Assembly: GCA_020199905.1 (NCBI GenBank)
Contig: JAIVJS010000008.1
Location: 1-37,485 of the forward strand
Source: Acidobacteriota bacterium
GTDB lineage: Bacteria > Acidobacteriota > Thermoanaerobaculia > UBA5066 > Gp7-AA6
Direction: 5' to 3'
Length of the DNA stretch: 37,485 bases
A program made the position numbers and the translations under genes. Under the pieces are notes generated by a model, which was not told the DNA's origin, ran no database searches, and saw only the letters and a program-made list of their open reading frames with translations. This document shows positions 16,309-22,960 of the stretch, one piece after another (the stretch's first letter is position 1; each line of letters opens with the position of its first letter).

Positions 16309-17111
16309 GCGGCGCGGCTGCCGGCCGGCCGCTCGCACCGCGGGGATGCGGGAACGCCCTTCCGTCCTTTGCAATCCTGCTGGCCCTTCTGGCGGGCGCG
16401 GCTTGCCATCGGAACGCGGGGGCGACGAAGACGTCCGCCGAGGTGCTGCTGAACGAGCGCATGGCCGCGGTCCTTCTGCGCGACGGCCGCTATCACGACG
16501 CCGAGGTCGCGTATCGCGATGTGATTCGCTCGGACCCGAAGAACCCGGAGCTGCAGGACGGCCTGGGCGTCGCCCTCATCATGCAGAGCAAGGTCCGGGA
16601 AGCGATCGACCCCTTCGACCGCGCGATCAAGCTCGCTCCCGACAAGGGGTCGTACCGCGTGCACCGGGCGATGGCCCGCATCGAGCTCGGCCGGTATCCC
16701 GAGGCCGAAGAGGACCTCCGGGTGGCCGACGGGTCGACGGTGCCGGAGGACCGGTTCGACGCGCTCGTCCACCGCGGCCGGATGCGCCAGCGTCAGGGGG
16801 ATTATCCGGGGGCGGAGGCCGAGTTTTCCGGGGCGCTGGCCCGCGAGCCGAAGTCCTACGACGCCCTGATCGGACGGGGAGCCACTCGTGAAGCGCTCGG
16901 AAACTTCTCCGGCGCCGCCGAGGACTTCTTGGAGGCGGTCCGTCTGCAGCCGAAGAACCCCGACGCCAACCTGCGTCTCGGCCTCGCGCTCGTCGGAATG
17001 AAGAAGATCGCGCTCGGCCGCCGGTACCTGGAGCGCACGGTCGAGCTCGATCCGGGCGGCGATGCCGGGGCCAAGGCGCGGCTGCTTCTGGAGACGACGC
17101 CGGCCTCGTAG
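16305..17111 (+). CDS. TPR-repeat lipoprotein, probable CTG start
   Basis: The 268-residue protein has a signal peptide with hydrophobic core FAILLALLAGAAC, where Cys would be lipidated; Gly at -3 makes the lipobox imperfect. Tandem TPR-like pairs follow: MAAVLLRDGRYHDAEVAYRD, PELQDGLGVALIMQSKVREA, RVHRAMARIELGRYPEAEED, VHRGRMRQRQGDYPGAEAEF, IGRGATREALGNFSGAAEDF, NLRLGLALVGMKKIALGRRY. TPR proteins of this type scaffold envelope complexes. The signal peptide is encoded right after the HD-GYP stop, and the only start with a Shine-Dalgarno is CTG 16305. The first ATG or GTG in frame (GTG near 16441, ATG near 16459) would remove the signal peptide. It is coupled to the HD-GYP gene; 7-bp repeats follow it. 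Confidence 0.8.
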   Translation: MSGAAAGRPLAPRGCGNALPSFAILLALLAGAACHRNAGATKTSAEVLLNERMAAVLLRDGRYHDAEVAYRDVIRSDPKNPELQDGLGVALIMQSKVREAIDPFDRAIKLAPDKGSYRVHRAMARIELGRYPEAEEDLRVADGSTVPEDRFDALVHRGRMRQRQGDYPGAEAEFSGALAREPKSYDALIGRGATREALGNFSGAAEDFLEAVRLQPKNPDANLRLGLALVGMKKIALGRRYLERTVELDPGGDAGAKARLLLETTPAS

Positions 17112-17113
17112 AA

Positions 17114-17187
17114 GCTGTCAGCTCTCAGCCTTCAGCTGTCCCCCGATCCGGGAAACGGCGCCCCTCCGTTTCCCGTCTCCCGTTTCC
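17114..17187. repeat. 7-bp-period repeat tracts and a 10-bp hairpin before ftsY
   Basis: The units GCTGTCA, GCTCTCA, GCCTTCA and GCTGTCC (17114-17141) are followed by CGTTTCC, CGTCTCC and CGTTTCC (17167-17187). CGGGAAACGG (17149-17158) pairs perfectly with CCGTTTCCCG (17166-17175) over a 7-base loop, so a unit of the second family also occurs inverted. No T-run follows the hairpin. The tracts fill most of the 96-bp gap. Confidence 0.65.
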
Positions 17188-17207
17188 AGGGCCTCTAATC
17201 GGAAATA

Positions 17208-18230
17208 ATGCCTGCTGCCATGACCGACATCCCCCCGGGCGGCGCGCCCGACGACAAACCGAGGAACTCTTTCTTTTCGAAGGTCAAGCGTGGGCTCTTC
17301 ATGACCCACACCGAGATCATCGAGAAGATCGGGACGGCGGTGAAGGAGAGCCTCGGATTCGACGAGTCCGTCGTTCTGGCTCTCGAGGAGACGCTCGTGG
17401 AGGCCGACGTGGGAGCCGACACCGCGGCGGCGCTCGCGGAAGCGCTCCGCCGCCGGACGAATCCGACGCGTCGAACGGACGCGACGGAACTGCGGACGCT
17501 GCTCCGAGAGGAGATCTCGAGGTGGCTCTCGTCCGCTCCCCGCGCGGCGGCCGCCTCCCCCGGGGTTTCCCTGGAGGTAGTGTTCCTGGTCGGAGTCAAC
17601 GGCTCGGGGAAGACGACGACGACGGCGAAGCTCGCCCGCCGCTACGCCGCCGACGGGCGCGCGGTCCTTCTCGCCGCGGCAGACACGTTCCGGGCCGGCG
17701 CGATCGAGCAGCTGCAGATCTGGGCCGACCGCCTCCACCTTCCGATGGTGCGGCACCGGGAGGGCGCGGACCCGTCCGCCGTCCTGTTCGACGCCCTGGC
17801 CTCCGCACGGGCGAGAGGCGTGTCGGTGCTCCTCGTCGATACGGCCGGGCGGCTGCACACCAAGCACAACCTGATGGAAGAGCTCGCGAAAATGAGGCGG
17901 ATCGCGGGCCGCGAGATCCCCGGCGCGCCGCACCAGACCTTGCTCGTGCTCGACGCGACGACCGGCACGAACGGTCTCGCCCAGGCTCGGAAGTTCGTCG
18001 AAGCGGCCGGCGCCACGGGAGTCGTCCTGACGAAGCTCGATGGCAGCGCGAAGGGGGGGATCGTCCTCGCCATCTATCGCGAGCTGAAACTGCCGGTCCT
18101 CTACGTCGGCGTGGGAGAGGGCCTCGACGATCTCGTGCCGTTCGATCCCTCGGAGTACGCCAGCGCTCTGCTCGGCGAAGATCAGGCGGAGACCTCCGAA
18201 ACCGCGGACGTCTCCGGCTCCGCCGTTTGA
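17208..18230 (+). CDS. ftsY: Signal recognition particle receptor FtsY
   Basis: This GTPase docks SRP-ribosome complexes at the inner membrane. The protein has 340 residues, with a short N-terminal stretch, not the long acidic A domain of E. coli FtsY, then FFSKVKRGLFMTHTEII, which is the membrane-touching start of the N domain. The G domain has VGVNGSGKTTTTAKLARRY (P-loop), ADTFRAGAIEQLQIWA, LLVDTAGRLHTKHNLMEEL, TKLDGSAKGG, and YVGVGEGLDDLVPFDP at the end. ATG 17208 is used; ATG 17220 (MTDIPPGG) is equally possible. Neither has a Shine-Dalgarno, while TCTAAT lies 8 bases before the first. ribD starts 5 bp after its stop. Confidence 0.95.
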   Translation: MPAAMTDIPPGGAPDDKPRNSFFSKVKRGLFMTHTEIIEKIGTAVKESLGFDESVVLALEETLVEADVGADTAAALAEALRRRTNPTRRTDATELRTLLREEISRWLSSAPRAAAASPGVSLEVVFLVGVNGSGKTTTTAKLARRYAADGRAVLLAAADTFRAGAIEQLQIWADRLHLPMVRHREGADPSAVLFDALASARARGVSVLLVDTAGRLHTKHNLMEELAKMRRIAGREIPGAPHQTLLVLDATTGTNGLAQARKFVEAAGATGVVLTKLDGSAKGGIVLAIYRELKLPVLYVGVGEGLDDLVPFDPSEYASALLGEDQAETSETADVSGSAV

Positions 18231-18235
18231 GCCCG

Positions 18236-19390
18236 GTGGCCGCCCTGGTAAGCCGCGCGCCCGTCCGGCCCCTCCGCGGCGCCGGGGCCGCGAGGAAAGA
18301 GGACGCGGCATGGATGGCCCGCGCGCTCGACCTCGCCGAGGAGGGCCGGTACACGGTGCCGCCCAATCCGATGGTGGGCGCCGTCGTCGTGCGCGGCGGG
18401 CGCGTCGTCGGCGAGGGCTTCCACCGCCGGGCGGGGGGGCAGCACGCGGAAGTCGAAGCCCTCGCCCGCGCCGGCCATCTCGCTCGGGGCGCCACCCTCT
18501 ACGTGACGCTCGAGCCGTGCGCCCACCACGGAAGGACGCCGCCGTGCACGGACGCGATCCTCGCCGCCGGGATCGCGCGCGTCGTGGCCGCGGCCGGCGA
18601 TCCCAATCCGCTCGTGACCGGCGGGGGGATGCGGCGCCTGGCACGCGCGGGAGCGGCCACGTCCTGGTCCCCCGCGGCCGAGAAGCGCCGCGCGCAGAGG
18701 CAGAACGAGAAGTTCCTGGCGTTCGTGTCGCGCCGGCGGCCCTTCATCCTGGCGAAGTGGGCCGCGACGCTGGACGGAAAGATCGCGAGCGGGACGGGAG
18801 AGAGCCGGTGGATCACGGGCCCGGACGCCAGGCGGAGGTCTCTCGCGCTGCGTGAGGAGTTCGACGCCATCCTGGTCGGGTCGGGGACGATTCTCGCCGA
18901 CGACCCCCGGCTCACTCGCCGCCTCGGATGGAGCGGCGGCCTGCCGCACCGGCGCGTGGTGATCGACGGAAGCCTCCGGCTGACCCCGAAGGCGCGCGTG
19001 TTCTCCCGTCCGGGAAGCGCCCTCGTCGCCACGGCTCTTCCCGAGGGTCACCGGAAAGCCCGCGCCCTGACGGCCGCCGGCATCGGCGTCTGGAGCGTTC
19101 CCGCCCGGAAAGCCGGCCGCGTCGATCTCGCGAAGCTGCTCCGCCGCCTCGCCGACGACGGGATCACGAGCCTTCTCGTCGAGGGCGGGGCAGCGACCCT
19201 GTGGGAGTTTTTCCGCGCGGGGCTCGTCGACCGCGCGACGGTCTTCCTGGCGCCGCGGATTCTGGGAGGGTCGGCCGCCCCGGGCGGGGTCGGAGGGACG
19301 GGGTTCGCCCTGCCCCGAGCGCCGCGTATCGCGGATCTCGAATGGGAGGCGGTCGGAGAGGACCTGATGCTGACGGGCAGAGTGTCGTGA
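18236..19390 (+). CDS. ribD: Bifunctional riboflavin deaminase/reductase RibD
   Basis: The predicted protein has 384 residues. The N-terminal domain deaminates the pyrimidine intermediate and has the zinc site in QHAEVEAL and EPCAHHGRTPPC. The C-terminal domain is the NADPH-dependent reductase: KWAATLDGKIASGTGESRWI, AILVGSGTILADDPRL, VVIDGSLRL, LLVEGGAATLWEFF. GTG 18236 lies 5 bp behind the ftsY stop and is in frame; an ATG at 18313 (in AAWMARALDL) is an alternative that would still keep the domain. The junction near SWSPAAEKRRAQRQNEKF differs a little from the usual sequence but is in frame. It is followed by ribE; the other riboflavin genes are not in the window. Confidence 0.93.
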   Translation: MAALVSRAPVRPLRGAGAARKEDAAWMARALDLAEEGRYTVPPNPMVGAVVVRGGRVVGEGFHRRAGGQHAEVEALARAGHLARGATLYVTLEPCAHHGRTPPCTDAILAAGIARVVAAAGDPNPLVTGGGMRRLARAGAATSWSPAAEKRRAQRQNEKFLAFVSRRRPFILAKWAATLDGKIASGTGESRWITGPDARRRSLALREEFDAILVGSGTILADDPRLTRRLGWSGGLPHRRVVIDGSLRLTPKARVFSRPGSALVATALPEGHRKARALTAAGIGVWSVPARKAGRVDLAKLLRRLADDGITSLLVEGGAATLWEFFRAGLVDRATVFLAPRILGGSAAPGGVGGTGFALPRAPRIADLEWEAVGEDLMLTGRVS

Positions 19391-19418
19391 AGGAGTTCGG
19401 AGATCGCGAAGGGGCGGC

Positions 19419-20042
19419 ATGTTCACCGGCATCGTGAGCGCGGTGGGTCGCGTGAGCGCCCTGGAATGGAGACGAGGGGGCGCGCGGCTCACGGTGGCGC
19501 CTCCCGCCGGGTGGGGATCGCTCGCCCGGGGAGAGAGCGTCGCGGTCTCCGGCGTCTGCCTGACCGCGCTCTCCTCCGGCCGATCTCTGGTCGCGGACCT
19601 CTCCTCGGAGACCGTGGACCGATCGAGCCTCGGCAGTCTGTCGGCCGGTGGGCGCGTGAATCTGGAGCGCGCCCTCGTCCACGGCGACCGGCTCTCCGGA
19701 CACTTCGTGCTCGGGCACGTCGACGGCCGTTCGACTCTTCTCGAGGTGGCGCGCGGGGGCAATTCCTGGCGGTACCGCTTCACCGTTCCGCGCGGGCTCT
19801 CGCGCTTCATCGTCGAGAAGGGGTCTGTGGCGCTCGACGGCGTGAGCCTGACCGTCGCGGGCCGGCGGCGCGGCGACTTCGACGTCGCGGTCATTCCCGA
19901 GACGCGGCGGAACACGACCTTCGGAGGCCGGGAGCCGGGGGATCTTCTCAACTTCGAGGTGGACGTCTTTGCGCGGTACGGGGCCGCCGGCTGGCGCCGC
20001 GCGCTCCGGGCGTCTGACCCCGCGGCGCGCCGGGCGCGATGA
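19419..20042 (+). CDS. ribE: Riboflavin synthase, alpha chain
   Basis: This 207-residue enzyme dismutates two lumazine molecules to riboflavin. It shows the tandem lumazine-binding halves: MFTGIVSAVGRV with SVAVSGVCLTAL, then GHFVLGHVDGRSTLLEVARG with KGSVALDGVSLTV and ETRRNTTFGGREPGDLLNFE. The start MFTGIV is diagnostic. It lies 28 bp after ribD. Its stop TGA overlaps the ATG of the next, unrecognised gene (ATGA), which suggests coupled translation. The last about 25 residues (AGWRRALRASDPAARRAR) are a basic tail that is not part of the usual domain. Confidence 0.95.
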   Translation: MFTGIVSAVGRVSALEWRRGGARLTVAPPAGWGSLARGESVAVSGVCLTALSSGRSLVADLSSETVDRSSLGSLSAGGRVNLERALVHGDRLSGHFVLGHVDGRSTLLEVARGGNSWRYRFTVPRGLSRFIVEKGSVALDGVSLTVAGRRRGDFDVAVIPETRRNTTFGGREPGDLLNFEVDVFARYGAAGWRRALRASDPAARRAR

Positions 20043-21052
20043 TCGTCTACGAAGAGGCGCCAGGTCCCGTCGTCCGCGCGGGCGAGCTCGACCTGAATGG
20101 CCGCCGCATCGCCGCCCGGGCCTTCGCGTGCGCGGGCGAGGCCGGTCCGCCGGCGTTCCGGTTCGACCCGGTCGAGCGCCGCATCGTGCCCCGCCGCGCC
20201 TCGGGCGCTCTCGCCGTCGGGCCCGTCTCGCCCCGCTCGTGGTCGGCCGCCTTCGCGAAGACGGCCGCGGGGCCCGTGATCGTCGAAGGCGCCTGCCGGG
20301 AGGAGGAGGTCCGGGGGGTCTACCTCGCCGCCTCGGAAGGGGCGCTCGATTCCGGAAGAGGCGTTTACCTCCTGGACCCTCCGCCTGCCGGGCTCCCCGG
20401 GGCCGGCGCCGAGCGGCGGGACGGACCGCCGGCCCGGGTCGCCGTTTTCACGTGGGCCCCGGGAGAGACCGGACCGGACCCGGCGGCGCTCGAAGCGGTG
20501 CGCCTCCGCGGCATCCCCGCCGGCGTGGCGTGGCCGGTGATCCCCGGCTGGACCGACGGTCCTGCATTTTTTCGCCCCTATCTCGAGGCGGCCCGCGCCG
20601 CAGGGGCCGGCTTCGCCCTCCCGCTCGCTCCGGCGGGAACGCCCGAGTTCCGGCGCTTCGCGGTCGAGGCCCGCGGCGCCGTCGATCCCGCCGCGGCGGA
20701 GGCCTTCTTCGACCGGATGCACCACTCGCCCTGGGAGGAGGAGATCCCCGGGGCCGTTCAGGCCGCCCGCGCCGCGGCCGACTTTCTGGGGCTGTCGCCC
20801 CTTCCGCCCCGCCCCGCGGCGCCGTCGGAGCCGCCGGGAAACTGGCGCGCGGCCTCGCGGCTCGAAGAGGCGGCTGCCGGCTCGCACGACGAGCACCGCG
20901 CGGCCCGCCTGCAGGCGGCCGTTCGCTGGATCGACTCCTGCGCGCGCGATCTCGGCGCCATTCATCGCGAGGGCAACTTCTCCCGGGCGTTCCCCTTCGG
21001 GCCGGAGCTCGCCCGGGAAGCGGAGTCCGCGCTGGCGGAGGCGGCCCCGTGA
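20039..21052 (+). CDS. Unrecognised protein; weak likeness to a radical-SAM-type barrel without its cluster motif
   Basis: I do not recognise this 337-residue protein. It overlaps ribE (ATGA) and hemW (GTGA) by 4 bp, so it is translated within a tight riboflavin/hemW unit. It has no signal peptide, no membrane segment and only a few scattered Cys. The segment AVRLRGIPAGVAWPVIPGWT followed by LEAARAAGAGFALPLAP resembles the second half of a radical SAM barrel (IPV-PVIPGLND-EAGA pattern of spore-photoproduct-lyase-like proteins), and a later FFDRMHHSPWEEE and an arginine-rich C-terminal helix follow. The CxxxCxxC iron-sulfur motif is absent, so it would be a non-canonical or degenerate relative. 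That likeness is pattern recognition, not a proven homology. The sequence is very Ala/Gly/Pro-rich but has no stops over 1 kb. Confidence 0.75.
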   Translation: MIVYEEAPGPVVRAGELDLNGRRIAARAFACAGEAGPPAFRFDPVERRIVPRRASGALAVGPVSPRSWSAAFAKTAAGPVIVEGACREEEVRGVYLAASEGALDSGRGVYLLDPPPAGLPGAGAERRDGPPARVAVFTWAPGETGPDPAALEAVRLRGIPAGVAWPVIPGWTDGPAFFRPYLEAARAAGAGFALPLAPAGTPEFRRFAVEARGAVDPAAAEAFFDRMHHSPWEEEIPGAVQAARAAADFLGLSPLPPRPAAPSEPPGNWRAASRLEEAAAGSHDEHRAARLQAAVRWIDSCARDLGAIHREGNFSRAFPFGPELAREAESALAEAAP

Positions 21053-22188
21053 ACGAGGGCGCCGCCCCGGCGGGGATCTACGTTCATCTGCCGTACTGCC
21101 GGTCGCGGTGCGGGTACTGCTCGTTCGTCGTGACCACGGACCCGTCGTCGCGGACCGCCTATCTCCAGGCCCTCGACACGGAGGCGGCTCTCGAAGCGGA
21201 AGAGGCTTCCGGCGCGACGTTCGACTCCCTCTACTTCGGGGGCGGGACGCCGTCGCTCATTCCGCCCGCCGACCTCGCGCGGCTCTCGAACCGCCTCCGC
21301 GCCCTCTTCGACTTCGAGTCCGGGTCGGAAATCACGATGGAGGCGAATCCGGACGACGTCTCGGGAGATCTGGCCCGCCTCTGGTCCGAGGCCGGAATCA
21401 ACCGCGTCTCTCTCGGTGTGCAGTCCTTCGCGGATCGCGAGCTCTCCGCGGTCGGACGTCGCCACGACGCCGCCTCGGCGCGCCGCGCGCTGTCGGCCCT
21501 CCTCGACGCGGGCCTGTCCGTTTCCGGCGACCTGATCCTGGGTCTCCCGGAGCAGACCGAAGAGAGCTTCCGCGCCAGCGCGCGCGAGCTGGCGGCGTCG
21601 GGCGTCGGACACGTCTCGGTTTATCTGCTCGAGACGGAGAAGTCGAAGATCATCGAGGAGGACCGCGCGCTCCGGCCCGAGCGGTACCTCTCCGACGACG
21701 CCCAGGCCGACCTCTGGCTGGAGCTCGGGGAGATCCTCGCCCGCGCGGGCCTCCATCACTACGAAATCTCCAACTGGGCCAGGAGCGGCGCGAGGGCCCG
21801 GCATAACGAGAAGTACTGGCGGAGAGTCCCCACCCTGGGTCTCGGAGTCTCGGCCCACGAGCTGTGGTCCGGCCGGCGGCGCGCGAACGTCTCCGGGCTG
21901 CCGGCGTACCTCGACGCGCTCGCGGCGGGCCGGCGGCCCACGGCGCTCGACCGTCCGATCGACGCGGCGGAAGAGGCGCGAGAGAGGATCGTGCTCGGCC
22001 TGCGCCTCACCGACGGAGTTCCCGAAGCCGAGATCGAGGACTGGATTTCCGCGGAGGGCGATTCGCGTCTCGCCGCCGATTACGCGGGCTGGCGGGAAGC
22101 GGGATGGCTCCTTTCCTCGCCTGGACGGGTCCGGTTTTCGGAGCGCGGTTTTCTCGTCTCGAACGAAATCCTCTGCCGCTTCGTCTGA
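21049..22188 (+). CDS. hemW: HemW-like radical SAM haem chaperone
   Basis: The predicted protein has 379 residues from a GTG at 21049 that overlaps the previous stop. It begins AGIYVHLPYCRSRCGYCSFV with the radical SAM CxxxCxxC, then LYFGGGTPSLI, EITMEANPDD, GINRVSLGVQSF, SGDLILGLPEQT, and VSVYLLETE. HemW/HemN relatives share the later HYEISNWARSG, HNEKYW and GLGVSAHE. The shorter N-terminus without the CxxxCxxCxC of HemN supports HemW (haem insertion protein), not coproporphyrinogen dehydrogenase. The annotation HemN in databases is often applied to this type. It ends the tightly packed ftsY-ribD-ribE-hemW unit; a 61-bp gap follows. Confidence 0.92.
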   Translation: MNEGAAPAGIYVHLPYCRSRCGYCSFVVTTDPSSRTAYLQALDTEAALEAEEASGATFDSLYFGGGTPSLIPPADLARLSNRLRALFDFESGSEITMEANPDDVSGDLARLWSEAGINRVSLGVQSFADRELSAVGRRHDAASARRALSALLDAGLSVSGDLILGLPEQTEESFRASARELAASGVGHVSVYLLETEKSKIIEEDRALRPERYLSDDAQADLWLELGEILARAGLHHYEISNWARSGARARHNEKYWRRVPTLGLGVSAHELWSGRRRANVSGLPAYLDALAAGRRPTALDRPIDAAEEARERIVLGLRLTDGVPEAEIEDWISAEGDSRLAADYAGWREAGWLLSSPGRVRFSERGFLVSNEILCRFV

Positions 22189-22249
22189 CGTTTCTCCTCC
22201 GCCCCGTCGATTAGACTCCGGGTTTTCGTTCCGGAAAGGAGCTCTGACC

Positions 22250-22891
22250 ATGCATTGGAGACTGCGCCCTCTCGCCGCCGCCGCCGGCTTCCTTTTCGCC
22301 AGCGCCGCGCTCGGGCAGTGGGCCGGCAGCGCGCACTGGAAATCGACGATCTCGATCGAAGGCGGGCCCAATCAGGCCATGCCCGACACGTCCTCTGAAA
22401 TCTGGTTGAAGAAGGACGGCCGCATGCGCATGAAGTCGGCGGTCATGGGGATGAACATGAACACCGTCAAACAGGGGGACACCGTCTACCAGTGGACGGA
22501 CGGCCAGAAGGAGGGCCTGAAGATCAACGCGACGGTCGCGGGACGCCCCCACGCTTCCGGCGACTACGCCAGCCGGATCGAGGAGTACAGGACGAAGGGC
22601 CGCAAGGCCGGATCGGAGCCCATCGACGGGCACCCCTGTGAGGTCTATGAGCTCGTGACTCCTGCCGAAGGCGCGGAGAAGGAGCGCAGGGAGAAGGTCT
22701 GGCTGGCGACCGATCTGAAGAATTTCCCCGTGAAAGTCGTCGTGGAATCCAACGGAATGACGATGACCTCACGAAACGCCGAGATCGACCTGAACGCTTC
22801 CGTGGCGGATTCCCTGGTCACGATCCCGGCGGACATCGAGTTCAGGGACATCTCCGAGATGATCAAGCAGGGAAGGCCGCCCGCCCGGTAA
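22250..22891 (+). CDS. Secreted DUF4412-like protein
   Basis: This 213-residue protein has a signal peptide (LRPLAAAAGFLFASAALGQW) and no lipobox or other membrane segment, so it is periplasmic or extracellular. The body has short beta-strands alternating with turns: SSEIWLKKDGRMRMKSA, VYQWTDGQKEGLKIN, REKVWLATDLKNFPVKVVV, as in DUF4412 and LolA-like sheet proteins. Function is unknown; a LolA/LolB-like lipid- or lipoprotein-binding sheet is only possible. AAAGGAG lies about 10 bases before the ATG. A TTAGACT, which could be a -10, lies about 35 bases upstream, so this gene has a normal leader. A bidirectional terminator follows. Confidence 0.8.
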   Translation: MHWRLRPLAAAAGFLFASAALGQWAGSAHWKSTISIEGGPNQAMPDTSSEIWLKKDGRMRMKSAVMGMNMNTVKQGDTVYQWTDGQKEGLKINATVAGRPHASGDYASRIEEYRTKGRKAGSEPIDGHPCEVYELVTPAEGAEKERREKVWLATDLKNFPVKVVVESNGMTMTSRNAEIDLNASVADSLVTIPADIEFRDISEMIKQGRPPAR

Positions 22892-22916
22892 CAGAGGCCG
22901 GAGGCGGAATGAAAAC

Positions 22917-22941
22917 GGCCCGGCGCGAACCGGGCCCTTTT
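22917..22941. terminator. Bidirectional intrinsic terminator between convergent genes
   Basis: GGCCCGG (22917-22923) pairs with CCGGGCC (22930-22936) over loop CGCGAA. CTTTT follows on the plus strand, and the upstream GAAAAC gives TTTT on the minus strand. It lies between the stop at 22891 (plus) and the hppA stop at 22961 (minus), and would stop both transcripts. Confidence 0.85.
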
Positions 22942-22960
22942 CGTCAGAGGGGCCGTCCGC

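Noticed and set aside
14119-16374. Long open frame of about 750 codons on the minus strand over aroB and the HD-GYP gene
   Set aside because: It is rich in Arg/Gly/Pro/Ala, has no recognisable motif, and is antisense to genes with clear motifs; GC-rich sequence keeps stop codons rare in such frames.
16346-16891. Alternative frame starting at ATG 16346 over the TPR lipoprotein
   Set aside because: It has no domain, a random Arg/Gly-rich composition, and would displace the frame that carries the clear TPR repeats.
18182-20965. Long open frame of about 930 codons on the minus strand over ribD, ribE and the unknown gene
   Set aside because: Same reason: antisense to clear genes, low complexity and no motif. 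Similar antisense frames over hppA (23018-25486) and across 31444-34254 were rejected for the same reason.
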